From assembly GCF_002014825.1 (NCBI RefSeq), contig NZ_MUYU01000005.1, forward strand, positions 79,100 through 143,099: a stretch of DNA of 64,000 nt, in the 5' to 3' direction. The DNA comes from Moraxella pluranimalium. GTDB taxonomy: Bacteria > Pseudomonadota > Gammaproteobacteria > Pseudomonadales > Moraxellaceae. The notes beneath the pieces were generated by a model, which was given only the letters and a program-made list of their open reading frames with translations, made no database searches and was not told the origin of the DNA. This document shows positions 17,776 through 28,207 of this stretch, piece by piece. Every line of letters starts with the position of its first letter. Positions within the stretch are counted from its first letter, which is position 1. The position numbers and the translations under genes are program-made.

Positions 17776-19092
17776 TTATAACCAACCTGCTTTTCTAAAT
17801 TTATGATGCAAGTACAAACAAACAGCAATCACTGCACCTAATACGATAAAATAGCCGTATTTATAGTGCAATTCGGGCATAAAATCAAAGTTCATCCCAT
17901 AGATGCCTGCCACTGCCGTCGGCACAGCAGCGATACCTGCCCAAGCGGCAAGCTTACGCACGACATCGTTTTGTCCCATTGTTACCATCGCCATATAGGT
18001 ATCCATCGCCACAGATAGCATTTCGTTGAGTCCATTGACCGCATCGATCGAGCGAAGCAGGTGGTCGTTGACGTCGCGAAAATATGGCTTGGCAGCGGCA
18101 GGGAAAGCAGCAACCAGCTCATTTTTTTTGTGGTTGATAAAGAAATTACACACATCTTGTACAGGCAAAATCACCGCACGCATATGGACAAGTTGTGATT
18201 TTAATTCGTACAGGCTTTTGAGTGTTGATTTGCTAAATTCGTGCGAGAAAATATTACGTTCTTGTTCGCGTAAGTAGTTGCCCAAGCGGTCAGTAATCGG
18301 CAAGTAGTTATCGACGATGAAGTCCATGATGGCGTGTAGCACAAAAATCGGGCCAAGACGCAGTTTCTCAGGACGGCGATGGCAATGCTCACGCACTGGG
18401 CTGTATGAGTTGGATGCACCACGACGCACGCTGATGATGAAGTTTTTGCCCATAAAAATCGCCGTTGTACCATAGCGGATTTGATTGTCTTCAAGCTTGG
18501 CGGTACGCACGACCACGAAAATGGTGTCATTACCATAGCTTTCGACTTTTGGGCGTTGGTGGTCAGCAAAGGCATCTTCAAGCGCCAGTTCGTGTAGGTC
18601 AAAGGCATCTTGGACTTCTTTGACCGTCTCAAGACTCGGGTCATATAGCCCAAGCCAAATAAACTGATTGTTATTGGTCAAGGCACGGCTGACATCTTCG
18701 ATCGCCAAAGGCTCAATCGGTGCGCCTGTTTTACGAGAATACGAATAGCAGATGATGGTCTCGTTATCCCCTGATTGCTCAATGTCTTCAAAGCGGTCGG
18801 CATCAGGGTCATAGACAGTCATCGTCTCGATGGTGTCTTCGAGCGTGGCATCAGAGTCGCCATAGATGTAGCTGTCGTGCGTGTCGTGAAAGGTCTCGGC
18901 AGATGACTTGCTCTCGGCTTCGTCAAGATCGTCATCGTCTTCTTGCTCGCCTTCGTCATCTAGCCATTCTTCGGCTTGTTCATCATCTCGCTTATCGGCA
19001 GGCTCAAACAGTTCGGCTTGTACAGGTGTGCGAGTCGGTTTGGCGGTTTCGCTCGGGGTGCGGTCTGTGTCTGTTTCGTGCTGTTGAGTCAT
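17776..19092 (-). CDS. corA: CorA-family magnesium/cobalt transporter with long acidic N-terminal extension
   Basis: Pentameric inner-membrane divalent cation channel. The C terminus has two helices with the GMN selectivity motif (YGMNFDFMPE) between them and a basic last stretch KFRKAGWL. The cytosolic domain shows IWLGLYDPS and HELALEDAF. Length 438 exceeds the usual 316-350 because about 110 residues precede the core, with acid-rich runs such as EEWLDDEGEQEDDDDLDE. The extension is in frame with no good internal start nearby, so it is likely real. An acidic segment could bind cations on the cytosolic side, but that is only a suggestion. Confidence 0.9.
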   Translation of the reverse strand: MTQQHETDTDRTPSETAKPTRTPVQAELFEPADKRDDEQAEEWLDDEGEQEDDDDLDEAESKSSAETFHDTHDSYIYGDSDATLEDTIETMTVYDPDADRFEDIEQSGDNETIICYSYSRKTGAPIEPLAIEDVSRALTNNNQFIWLGLYDPSLETVKEVQDAFDLHELALEDAFADHQRPKVESYGNDTIFVVVRTAKLEDNQIRYGTTAIFMGKNFIISVRRGASNSYSPVREHCHRRPEKLRLGPIFVLHAIMDFIVDNYLPITDRLGNYLREQERNIFSHEFSKSTLKSLYELKSQLVHMRAVILPVQDVCNFFINHKKNELVAAFPAAAKPYFRDVNDHLLRSIDAVNGLNEMLSVAMDTYMAMVTMGQNDVVRKLAAWAGIAAVPTAVAGIYGMNFDFMPELHYKYGYFIVLGAVIAVCLYLHHKFRKAGWL

Positions 19093-19225
19093 CGCAAAAC
19101 CCCCTTAAGTTCATTGCCAAAATCTGCTTAAAAGTGAACATTATAGCAACATTTTTGGCTGATTTCATCTGTTTTGATAATTAATCCGATACATATAATG
19201 GGCGTTGGCGTATAATATCGGCATA

Positions 19226-19269
19226 AGTACAGTGGGTGTATATTATGCTGATGGTGCGTGGTATGTACC
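19226..19269. repeat. Palindromic GGTGC-family element, copy A
   Basis: AGTACAG at 19226 is followed by a stem GGTGCGT (19253-19259), spacer GGT and ATGTACC (19263-19269). It flanks the downstream edge of the Sel1/adhesin-E islet. Confidence 0.55.
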
Positions 19270-19297
19270 TTACGAACTAGTTTATCTTACAGATAAT

Positions 19298-19675
19298 TCA
19301 AGGGCAATAATCCAAAACCTTGCTATACAAATCAAAAGACCTATCATCTTTTGTTATAGTTTCTGTGTTGGTGGCGATTGGAAGGCGGATGCCAACAACA
19401 TACATACTTCCATGTAACAACCCAGTATTTGATTGGCAATCGTATTCAAGTTTTATAATACCTTTTGTTTTTTCAAGGCGATTGGGTGGTGTGCCAAAAT
19501 TATTCTTAAAAGTCATAAAAACTTTATTTTGTTTTTGGTCATAAATGACACTATTTTTATCATAATAAGACGGCTGCTCCTCTTCACCAAAAAAGGGAAC
19601 TAGCACCCAATGTGGTTTTGCAATTGCCATCGTAGGCAACAATATCATCAAACTCATAGCAAATTTCAAATTCAT
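19298..19675 (-). CDS. Exported protein resembling surface-adhesin protein E
   Basis: Small secreted protein of 125 residues. A Sec signal peptide ends at AIA (about residue 19). The mature part has W-VLVPFF, a YYDKNSVIYDQKQNKVFMTFKN segment and LEYDC ahead of a C-terminal DYCP, a layout like the surface-adhesin-E family of Haemophilus and Moraxella. The two cysteines probably form a disulfide. The ATG at 19675 overlaps the TGA of the upstream gene by one base (TGATG), so the two are translationally coupled. Family assignment is by pattern and moderate; host-binding is not shown. Confidence 0.6.
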   Translation of the reverse strand: MNLKFAMSLMILLPTMAIAKPHWVLVPFFGEEEQPSYYDKNSVIYDQKQNKVFMTFKNNFGTPPNRLEKTKGIIKLEYDCQSNTGLLHGSMYVVGIRLPIATNTETITKDDRSFDLYSKVLDYCP

Positions 19676-20574
19676 CACTTAACTGCCTCTTGTTCGTCCA
19701 TTTTTGCACTTTCAAGCCATGCGTTGGCATTATCTAGGTCTTTTTTTACACCAATACCGTTAGCATACAGATGGTGCATTTTATATTTTGCAGATGTACT
19801 GCCTTTGATGGCTGCTAAAAAATAATATTCAAATGATTTGTTATAATTGTTCGGTACACCAAGCCCAAACTCATACATAATAGCATTTGAAAGATAAAAG
19901 AATTCGTTATCTGCTTCTTCCGCTACTGAGACGATTTGACCGTACCACATTGTTGCTTTATCTATATTCTTTTCAATTATTTCATTGCCGTAATGATATG
20001 CTTGGGCTATTTCAAACATTGCCCCTAGCACTTCTCTATTATCATACGAAGATACAACATTAGCTTTAGCGATTTCAAAATAAATATCAAAAGCCTTTTG
20101 TAAATTTTTAGGTACTATCTTGCCCTGCAAATAATAATCAGCAATAGTTTTAGCATTTCGTCTTATCAACCTATGGTTGTAAGGTTGATTGACTTTTGAT
20201 AAAACTTGATTGTGCAAAATTTCTGCTTGTTGAAAATCAGTCAAATCTGCATTTTTTCCAAAATTAATCAAATAATTGTAAGCTAGTCTAGTTTGGGCAT
20301 CGGTATTTCCATTGTTGGCTGCAACACCAAGCCAACAATTAGCAAATTCACTCCAGCCTTTACCTTTTTCATATAATTGATACTGTGCTGAAACATTATT
20401 TTGATTTATCGCTTGATTGTAAATATCAGCTAACTCATCAACTAAGGTTGGGCTATTGGCGATTTGAGAGATATTACATTCTGGTGGAATGGTTGTATTT
20501 TTGGCATGAGCAAATTGAAAAAACAATGCACAAGATACCAAAATTAACTTGGTATAAAAATTGCTTTTATTCAT
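19675..20574 (-). CDS. Exported Sel1-like repeat protein
   Basis: A 299-residue protein with a Sec signal peptide ending in AHA (about residue 24) and a chain of Sel1-type tetratricopeptide helices, for example NNGNTDAQTRLAYNYLINFG, AMFEIAQAYHYGNEI and KMHHLYANGIGVKKDLDNA. Sel1 proteins act as protein-protein adaptors, and periplasmic Sel1 proteins are known as immunity proteins for some secreted phospholipase effectors. The stop overlaps the next gene. Its own start overlaps the stop of a short upstream reading frame (20567-20677). Base use is much more AT-rich than the flanking corA and hisZ genes, so horizontal acquisition is likely. Function here is unknown. Confidence 0.75.
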   Translation of the reverse strand: MNKSNFYTKLILVSCALFFQFAHAKNTTIPPECNISQIANSPTLVDELADIYNQAINQNNVSAQYQLYEKGKGWSEFANCWLGVAANNGNTDAQTRLAYNYLINFGKNADLTDFQQAEILHNQVLSKVNQPYNHRLIRRNAKTIADYYLQGKIVPKNLQKAFDIYFEIAKANVVSSYDNREVLGAMFEIAQAYHYGNEIIEKNIDKATMWYGQIVSVAEEADNEFFYLSNAIMYEFGLGVPNNYNKSFEYYFLAAIKGSTSAKYKMHHLYANGIGVKKDLDNANAWLESAKMDEQEAVK

Positions 20575-20677
20575 TGGTGGTTTGCTCCGTATTTGTTGGT
20601 GTAGGTCTTAATCTAATTACTGTCTTTTCTTTAGGCTTGCAAATTCTAAAAAAGTACAGCAAGGTACGCACGCCGCA
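20567..20677 (-). pseudogene. Vestigial C-terminal reading frame overlapping the Sel1 gene start
   Basis: A 36-residue open frame without a start codon (CGVRTLLYFFRIC, then KPKEKTVIRLRPTPTNTEQ) ends with a TAA that overlaps the ATG of the Sel1 gene by eight bases. Its upstream end runs into a GGTGC-family repeat copy, after which the frame is closed. It looks like the 3' tail of a lost gene that was coupled to the Sel1 gene. Too short for a family call. Confidence 0.35.
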
Positions 20678-20680
20678 CTA
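20653..20680. repeat. GGTGC-family element, degenerate copy B
   Basis: AGTACAGCAAGGTACGCAC and the following bases align with the copy at 35673 (AGTACAGCAGGGTACATAC) over about 33 positions with 24 matches by eye, though the palindrome is decayed. It lies at the upstream edge of the Sel1 islet. Confidence 0.45.
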
Positions 20681-21065
20681 TTGATCCTACTTGATGATGG
20701 TTCACAGACAGCCCCATTATACCTTGATTGGGACGGATTTTGAGTATGAAATATGATTTTCATTAGGTGTGTCTCAAGCAAAATCCCAAAATTTAAAAAA
20801 AATTTGCAAATATGCCTTGCAAGGTCGTGTTAGTATGATACACTAGATAGGAAAAAATTTCTGATTGTCTGCGGACGCATCTTTTTTCCTGTCTGTGAGT
20901 GGATGGGATGTCAAATTTTTTCACCAGATTTGTTTATTATTCTTGTTAATTGATGGCTGTTGATTAACAGGTTTTATACTGTCAAAAAAAATGCAATTGA
21001 TGTGGCATTGATAGGGTGTCATGCGATTGCTTTTGTAAGTTTTGTATGCCTAACAGGGGTTTTTT
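20681..21065 (+). other. Intergenic leader region before hisZ
   Basis: No gene seen. It is AT-rich and contains a hairpin CTTGTTAAT (20942-20950) with ATTAACAGG (20963-20971) followed by four Ts, which could be a weak terminator or attenuator in the hisZ leader. A TATGAT box at 20834 lacks a well-spaced -35. Confidence 0.4.
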
Positions 21066-22352
21066 GTGCCACACTCTAGCACCAATACCAATCCAACCGA
21101 TCATACGATCGCCAAAAAGCTACAACAAAACTGGCTGTTGCCTGATGGGGTGGCGGATGTGCTATTTACCGATGCCCAAAAACAAGAAAGCCTGCGTGAT
21201 GCACTGCTGTTCGTCTTGACGGCGCATGGCTATCGCTTGGTGTCGCCACCTTTGATTGAATACACCGAAAGCCTGCTTGGTCATGCTGATGAAGACCTAA
21301 AACGCCAAACTTTTAAATTCATCGACCAGCTAAACGGTCGCTTGATGGGTCTGCGAGCTGACATCACGCCACAGATTTTGCGCATTGATAGCAAATACGG
21401 GCAGGGCGTTAGCCGTTATTGCTATGTCGGTCAAGTGGTCAAAACTTTACCAACCGGTCTATTTGGTCTGCGTACACCGCTACAGATGGGTGCGGAGATT
21501 TTTGGTGTCAAGAGTATTGATGCTGAGATTTCATTGATTGATTTGTTAGCAGCGCTGATGGATGAAATTGGGCTTGCTCGTGATAGCCTGCATATGGATG
21601 TCGGTCATGTGGCGATTTTTGAGCGTCTGTGTGACCTGCACCAAGTGTCAGCCACCGATGTCGATGCGCTGATGGCGATTTATCACAAAAAAGCCTTGCC
21701 TGAGCTACAAGCATTTTGCCAAACACTTGGCGATACTTTGGGCGATGTCGATGGGGCGAATGACTTTTTGGTGCTCGGTAAGCACACACTAGCCCAAGAT
21801 GGCGTGCCAAATGCGGATAATCTATTATCCAAGCTGTCTGCCAAAGCACGCACAGATACGATTATCTACCAAGCGACCGATGAGATTGTCGCTTTGATTG
21901 CGCACATTCGCACGCTTGGCATGGGTGTTAGCCTAGATATCACTGAGCTGTCAGGCTATCACTATCATACAGGGATTGTGTTCAATGCTTATTTGGCGCA
22001 CAGCCAAACTGCCCAGACCCAAGCATTGGTGCGTGGCGGTCGCTTTGAAGGCTTGTCGGTCGATGGCAAGGCTCGGGCGGCGACGGGCTTTAGTATGGAT
22101 ATCAACCGTTTGCTTGAGTTTGTTGAGCTACAAGAAGATACCGTGATTTGGGTGGATTATGCGGATTTGCAAAGTGCCACCGCTGAACAAAAAGCCGATT
22201 TGTCCGAACAAATCAAAACCTTACAAACCGAAGGCTGTATCGTCATCAAGCCACTGTCAGCCGATGATAAGCCGCAGACCATCGATGGCGTACTGCATTT
22301 TGATGGTGAACAGGGCGTCTGGGCGGTGCAGTTGGTCGGTGATGACTTTTAA
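21066..22352 (+). CDS. hisZ: ATP phosphoribosyltransferase regulatory subunit
   Basis: HisRS-like subunit that joins short-form HisG to make the first enzyme of histidine biosynthesis. The class II synthetase-like core shows LVSPPLIEYTESLL, MGLRADITPQILRID and ELSGYHYHTGIVFNAY, with RGGRFEGL near the C terminus, but there is no anticodon domain. Length 428 is a little above average. The start is a GTG at 21066 with AGGGG 6 bases upstream. It precedes purA on the same strand by about 100 bases, an order common in this family. Confidence 0.92.
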   Translation: MPHSSTNTNPTDHTIAKKLQQNWLLPDGVADVLFTDAQKQESLRDALLFVLTAHGYRLVSPPLIEYTESLLGHADEDLKRQTFKFIDQLNGRLMGLRADITPQILRIDSKYGQGVSRYCYVGQVVKTLPTGLFGLRTPLQMGAEIFGVKSIDAEISLIDLLAALMDEIGLARDSLHMDVGHVAIFERLCDLHQVSATDVDALMAIYHKKALPELQAFCQTLGDTLGDVDGANDFLVLGKHTLAQDGVPNADNLLSKLSAKARTDTIIYQATDEIVALIAHIRTLGMGVSLDITELSGYHYHTGIVFNAYLAHSQTAQTQALVRGGRFEGLSVDGKARAATGFSMDINRLLEFVELQEDTVIWVDYADLQSATAEQKADLSEQIKTLQTEGCIVIKPLSADDKPQTIDGVLHFDGEQGVWAVQLVGDDF

Positions 22353-22444
22353 TTAATCGGTTTTAATAATCGGATTTAACCTTATTTAGCCATATTGATT
22401 TTGATATAAATCAGTTTATTTTAATTTTGTGTTTATCAACTTAA

Positions 22445-23743
<1,299 letters not shown>

Positions 23744-23767
23744 TTGATTGTATAGCATTTATCAATA

Positions 23768-23803
23768 AAAATCGCTGAGCGTGAGTGTCGGCGGTTTTTT
23801 TTA
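23768..23803 (+). terminator. Terminator of purA
   Basis: AATCGCTGAGCG and GTCGGCGGTT form a wobble-containing stem followed by eight Ts, starting about 25 bases after the stop. Confidence 0.65.
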
Positions 23804-23814
23804 ATATTTATTTA

Positions 23815-24390
23815 TTAAATATTTATCAGTCTTTTATCGGTAATCACCACATCTACACATTGATCCCATGGCTGTCTAGGTAGCTTATCGACAAGCTGAA
23901 ACTCATAGCACCAAGCGACTTTGAGCGTATTGGGGCAGTTGGCAAAGGTGCGATCATAAAACCCGCCGCCCATGCCAAGCCGTACGCCTTGCCGATCGAC
24001 AGCGACGAGCGGACAGATGATGGCATCCATCTGCCAAGCAGGCAGGCGAGTGTGTGTTATGGGCTCAAGCATACCCAGCCGATGGCGTTTGAAGGCATTT
24101 TTTGATAAAGGCAGTTGCACAGGTGCAAAAGTAAGTGCTTGATTGGGTTTGGTGATGGGTAAAAAAGCCTGCCATCCCAAGCGTGCACAAAAGCGAGCAA
24201 TGACATCGGTCGGCAGTTCGCCAAAATCATCCAAATAAAATGCGACTTTGGCACAAGGTGGCAGTCGTTTGGCAAGCTGTATCAAAAACCGAGATGCCAA
24301 AAAAGCCGCCTGCCGTCTTTGGCGTACACTTAGGTCTCTACGCTGTTTGGTGAATGTTTTTCTTGAGATGTTTGGCAGTTGGCTGGTCAT
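23815..24390 (-). CDS. 5-formyltetrahydrofolate cyclo-ligase
   Basis: Cytosolic enzyme converting 5-formyl-THF to 5,10-methenyl-THF with ATP. The protein (191 residues) has the basic N-terminal TFTKQRRDLS, a central FYLDDFGELPTD, and the ATP-binding signature GVRLGMGGGFYDRTF near residue 137. Escherichia coli carries 6S RNA directly upstream of this gene. Here only about 150 bases separate it from the divergent cydD, too short for a 6S gene. Confidence 0.92.
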   Translation of the reverse strand: MTSQLPNISRKTFTKQRRDLSVRQRRQAAFLASRFLIQLAKRLPPCAKVAFYLDDFGELPTDVIARFCARLGWQAFLPITKPNQALTFAPVQLPLSKNAFKRHRLGMLEPITHTRLPAWQMDAIICPLVAVDRQGVRLGMGGGFYDRTFANCPNTLKVAWCYEFQLVDKLPRQPWDQCVDVVITDKRLINI

Positions 24391-24438
24391 GGCAATCGAT
24401 CGGCTGTGATAATTATCAAATTAATTGGCAAAAAGCAT

Positions 24439-24487
24439 AAAATAGCCCAAAAATTAACGGGTTTTCATTGAAAAAACGGGCTATTTT
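24439..24487. promoter_or_regulatory. Long hairpin in the divergent fau-type/cydD promoter region
   Basis: AAAATAGCCC pairs exactly with GGGCTATTTT 29 bases further on, and an inner GTTTT/AAAAC stem lies inside the loop. It sits about 55 bases before the cydD ATG and could shape the cydD leader or act as an operator. Confidence 0.4.
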
Positions 24488-24542
24488 GGCGATAATAGCA
24501 CATTTATTTACAATAACAAATACCCATCCATAAAAGCATCTT

Positions 24543-26294
24543 ATGAGCACTCAATCTGCGCCACGCACCGCCAAATCCCCAAAAAAACGCCCAAGACGCA
24601 GTCAAGAAGACATTGCTGCGGCGAATTTTTTGAAACACAGTTTTAAACCTGTCAAAAAATCCATCTACATGGCATGGCTATGCGACATCATCAATGTGCT
24701 ATTGTTGATGGTGCAGGCGTGGGTGATTGTGCTGATTTTTGATGGGTGGCTACTGCCGTTTATTCCGCAGTTTGCTCATCATGATGCGATGGCGACGAGT
24801 GCGCTGTGGCTGTATTTGGCGGTGTTGTTTGGGGTGTTTGCTTTGCGTGCGTTGGTGGGGTATGCACGAGATGCGATTTTGACACGGGTGGGTGTGCAGG
24901 TGGCATCTGATGTGCGTGGACGGCTACTTGACCAGCTTGGTGAGATGGGATTGGCTCGGCGGTTTTTTGGCTCGGATGGTGTTTTGGCAAGTAAAATTGT
25001 CGATGAACCTGAGCATTTGGTGGGTTATGCACGCTTTGAAGCGCAAAAGATGACGGCGGTAACGACACCGATTTTATTAGCTATCTGTATTGGTTTTTTT
25101 AGTAAATTTTCAGCATTAATCCTGCTTGCCACTGCGCCACTGGTGCCGATTTTTATGATTCTCATCGGTGTGGCGACAGCACGCAAAAGCCGTGAGCAGA
25201 TGGATGCGATGGCACAGCTTGGCGGACGGTTCTTTGATTGGATTCGTGGGGTGAATACGCTGGCACGCCTACAGGCGGTGACGGTGGCGGTTGGTGATAT
25301 TGATACTAGTAGCGAAGCCTATCGCAAAAAGACGATGGATGTGCTAAAAATCGCTTTTTTAAATAGTGCTGTGCTTGAATTTTTGTCCGCGTTATCGATT
25401 GCACTGGTGGCGGTGTATCTTGGCTTTGGCTTGATTGGGATTTTGCCGTGGCAGACAGGCGTGATGGCGACCAGTTATAGTTCGGCATTGATGATTTTGC
25501 TACTTGTGCCTGAGTTTTATGCGCCGCTACGCCGATTGGGGGCGGAGTATCATATCAAAGGACAAGCAGAAGGTGCTGCCAAAGCAATGGTGGATATGAT
25601 GGCGTTTAAGGGCCATCATACGGGCAATAAGTCGGTACAACTGACCAATCCTGTTGCCATTCGCCTAGAGCAAGTGGCGGTGTTTGGCGATGATGGGCGG
25701 TTGCGCTTATCGCCTGTGACGCTTGAGTTTGGTGCAGGGCAAGTGACAGCTTTGCAGGGGCAAAGTGGTACGGGTAAATCGACAATTTTGCAGATTTTGC
25801 TTGGCTTTGGGCAATTTACAGGTAATATTTGGCTGATTGATGGTAATCAGCGTTATGACTATGCTTCGCTTGATATGACTGCACTGCGTCAGCAGATGGG
25901 TTATCTTGCCCAAACTGTGAGCCTGCTACCGATGAGCATTGCGGATAATTTACGCCTTGCCAAAAAAGACGCCACCGATGCCGAGCTACAAGCAGTGCTT
26001 GAGATGGTTGGCTTATGGACGCTTGTCAGTCAGTTGCCAAATGGTATAAACACCGTGCTGAGCGAGCGGGGTGGTGGTATCTCAGGTGGTCAAGCACAGC
26101 GTATCGGCATTGCACAGCTACTGCTCCAAGATGCCAAAATTTGGCTATTGGATGAGCCGACCGAGCATCTTGATGGCGAGACAGCGCAGGCGGTGGCGGA
26201 GTTGTTGCACCGATTGGCAAAAGATAAGACAGTGATTTGGGTGACGCATGATGTAGCGCTTGATGAGCGATTTGATGCGTGCCATCAATTATAG
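24543..26294 (+). CDS. cydD: Heterodimeric ABC exporter CydDC, CydD subunit
   Basis: Inner-membrane ABC exporter subunit needed for assembly of cytochrome bd oxidase; CydDC has been linked to export of thiols and to haem handling. The N-terminal half is a six-helix exporter domain, and the C-terminal ATPase has Walker A GQSGTGKST, signature GGGISGGQAQR and Walker B IWLLDEPTEHLD. Length 583 matches. No cydAB genes are in the window. It is followed six bases later by cydC. Confidence 0.92.
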   Translation: MSTQSAPRTAKSPKKRPRRSQEDIAAANFLKHSFKPVKKSIYMAWLCDIINVLLLMVQAWVIVLIFDGWLLPFIPQFAHHDAMATSALWLYLAVLFGVFALRALVGYARDAILTRVGVQVASDVRGRLLDQLGEMGLARRFFGSDGVLASKIVDEPEHLVGYARFEAQKMTAVTTPILLAICIGFFSKFSALILLATAPLVPIFMILIGVATARKSREQMDAMAQLGGRFFDWIRGVNTLARLQAVTVAVGDIDTSSEAYRKKTMDVLKIAFLNSAVLEFLSALSIALVAVYLGFGLIGILPWQTGVMATSYSSALMILLLVPEFYAPLRRLGAEYHIKGQAEGAAKAMVDMMAFKGHHTGNKSVQLTNPVAIRLEQVAVFGDDGRLRLSPVTLEFGAGQVTALQGQSGTGKSTILQILLGFGQFTGNIWLIDGNQRYDYASLDMTALRQQMGYLAQTVSLLPMSIADNLRLAKKDATDAELQAVLEMVGLWTLVSQLPNGINTVLSERGGGISGGQAQRIGIAQLLLQDAKIWLLDEPTEHLDGETAQAVAELLHRLAKDKTVIWVTHDVALDERFDACHQL

Positions 26295-26303
26295 GGGGAA
26301 GTG

Positions 26304-28049
26304 ATGAAATCAGCACAGAAGTTTGAGCCATTTGCCCTATCTGAGCTTGTCAGTCGGCAGCTATTTATGTGGTGCGTTGCGTGGTTACTTGGGCTTGTGA
26401 CCGTCTGGTCGGTATTGGGCTTGACCATGCTGTCGGGGTGGTTTGTCACCATGTCGGCAGTGGCAGGGCTTGTGGCGGTCGGTGGTCATACTTTTAATTA
26501 TATGATGCCGGCAGGGATTATCCGTGGCTTTGCCATTGTGCGTACGATGGGGCGTTATGGTGATTTGATGGTGTCGCACCATGCGGTGTTTGCACTGCTC
26601 AAGGATTTGCGTGTGCGGTTTTTTGCCCAGTGGGCAGGTCTTGATTATGGACTGCGTAACGCAGGCGGTCAAAGTAGTAGTCAAAAAATGCACCGCTTGG
26701 TCAAAGACATCGATGTCCTAGATGAGTTCGTCCTGCGCTTGGTGTCGCCATGGGTGATGGCGGTGGGTGCGGTGTTGGTCGTTGGCAGTATCATTATGGT
26801 GATTTTGCCAAGTGCATGGCCAAGTATTGCACTTGTGCTGATGGCGCTACTGTGTGCGATGGTGGCGCTCAAGCTTGGTATCCGCCTAGCACACCAAGAA
26901 AGTCAATTACAAGAACAACGCAAATCAACCCTACTTGATACGCTACCTGCCTTGACTTCACTGCTGATTTGGCAGAGATGGCAAGATACCAAGCAGACAC
27001 TTGCCAAGCTAGATGATGAACAAACGGCGGTAACTTTGGCATCGCATCGCCTACGCCGATTGACCATGCTTGCCATTCAGCTATTGATGGCGTTATCTGC
27101 GGTGATGATGCTGGTGGCGGCAGGGCTGTATTTTGATGGTGCAAGCATCACGCCCTTTAGCGAATCTACGCTCAATAGCTATACTGACATTAGCCCTGCT
27201 TTGATATTGGCATTGATGCTTGGCTTGGTGGGCTTAAGTGAGTTTGTGCTCAATCTAGTCAATGAGCCATTGGCGCTGGGTCGTAGCCTTGTGGCAAAAG
27301 CACGGCTCAATGCACTGATTTCTCAAGCTGACACCAAGCCTGCACTGACACCGATTGACACTGTGAGCACCGAGCAAATCAGCCTTGTGCTGGATCATGC
27401 GGATGTCAAAGCACCTAAGGCGATTTTTGGCGCAAGCAATTTGACCGCTACCATCACTCAGGATAAGCCTTGTCTGGTGGTTGGGCCATCAGGTGTAGGC
27501 AAATCCACGCTGTTACAGACACTTGCCCAAGAACATCCGCTCAGTGGTGGCGTGATGCGTTTGGTGGGCGATATGGGTGCTTGTGAGTGGCAGGCGGTGG
27601 ATTTTGGTGCGACGCTTGGCTTTTTGGGTCAGACGGTGGATATTTTTGATCAGACTTTGGCGGATAATCTACGACTTGGCAAGCTAGACGCCACCGATGA
27701 TGAGCTGTATGCCGTACTTGATGCGGTCAATCTTGGTGACTGGGCAAAATCACAACCCAAAGGGCTTGCCACACCACTTGGCGAATATGGTACAGCAGTC
27801 TCAGGTGGTCAGGCTCGGCGTATTGCCTTGGCAAGATTGCTGTTATCACCAAAAAAAGTCTTGCTACTCGATGAGCCATTTGCCGGTCTAGATGCGACCA
27901 CTCGTCATATCGTATGGCAAAGCCTGCGTGCGTATCAGACGAGCGGACATATCGGGCTACTACTCATCTCAACGCATCAGCTGTGGGACGAAATGGGCGA
28001 TGTGGATGTATTGAAGGTTGGTGATATGCACATCAGTGCACTTATTTAG
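26304..28049 (+). CDS. cydC: Heterodimeric ABC exporter CydDC, CydC subunit
   Basis: Partner of CydD. The ATG at 26304 is preferred over the GTG at 26301, because GGGGGA then has normal spacing. The exporter domain starts with LGLTMLSGWFVTMSAVAGL, typical of CydC, and the ATPase domain has Walker A GPSGVGKST, signature VSGGQARR and Walker B VLLLDEPFAGLD. Length 581. The nine bases between the cydD stop and this ATG imply one transcript. Confidence 0.92.
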   Translation: MKSAQKFEPFALSELVSRQLFMWCVAWLLGLVTVWSVLGLTMLSGWFVTMSAVAGLVAVGGHTFNYMMPAGIIRGFAIVRTMGRYGDLMVSHHAVFALLKDLRVRFFAQWAGLDYGLRNAGGQSSSQKMHRLVKDIDVLDEFVLRLVSPWVMAVGAVLVVGSIIMVILPSAWPSIALVLMALLCAMVALKLGIRLAHQESQLQEQRKSTLLDTLPALTSLLIWQRWQDTKQTLAKLDDEQTAVTLASHRLRRLTMLAIQLLMALSAVMMLVAAGLYFDGASITPFSESTLNSYTDISPALILALMLGLVGLSEFVLNLVNEPLALGRSLVAKARLNALISQADTKPALTPIDTVSTEQISLVLDHADVKAPKAIFGASNLTATITQDKPCLVVGPSGVGKSTLLQTLAQEHPLSGGVMRLVGDMGACEWQAVDFGATLGFLGQTVDIFDQTLADNLRLGKLDATDDELYAVLDAVNLGDWAKSQPKGLATPLGEYGTAVSGGQARRIALARLLLSPKKVLLLDEPFAGLDATTRHIVWQSLRAYQTSGHIGLLLISTHQLWDEMGDVDVLKVGDMHISALI

Positions 28050-28110
28050 ATAATTGAATTTTAAGCATAATGGATGTTGCTAAGATACATATTGAAAAAT
28101 ACAAGTCTAA

Positions 28111-28182
28111 AAAACACCCCTAATTCCAAAGATATATCCAAATATTTATTGATAGTTGGTATAAGCTTGGAATTGGGGGTGT
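28111..28182 (-). terminator. Long-loop hairpin terminator of the autotransporter gene
   Basis: Arms of 16 bases (28114-28129, 28167-28182) pair with one wobble around a 37-base loop. On the minus strand they are followed by TTTTTTAG. The hairpin begins about 25 bases past the autotransporter stop. Confidence 0.65.
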
Positions 28183-28207
28183 ATTTTCTTGCAATAATTG
28201 GGTGTAA

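Noticed and set aside
24391..24542. 6S RNA gene beside the 5-formyl-THF cyclo-ligase gene, as in Escherichia coli
   Set aside because: The interval is only about 150 bases and shows a simple hairpin, not the long bulged rod of 6S RNA.
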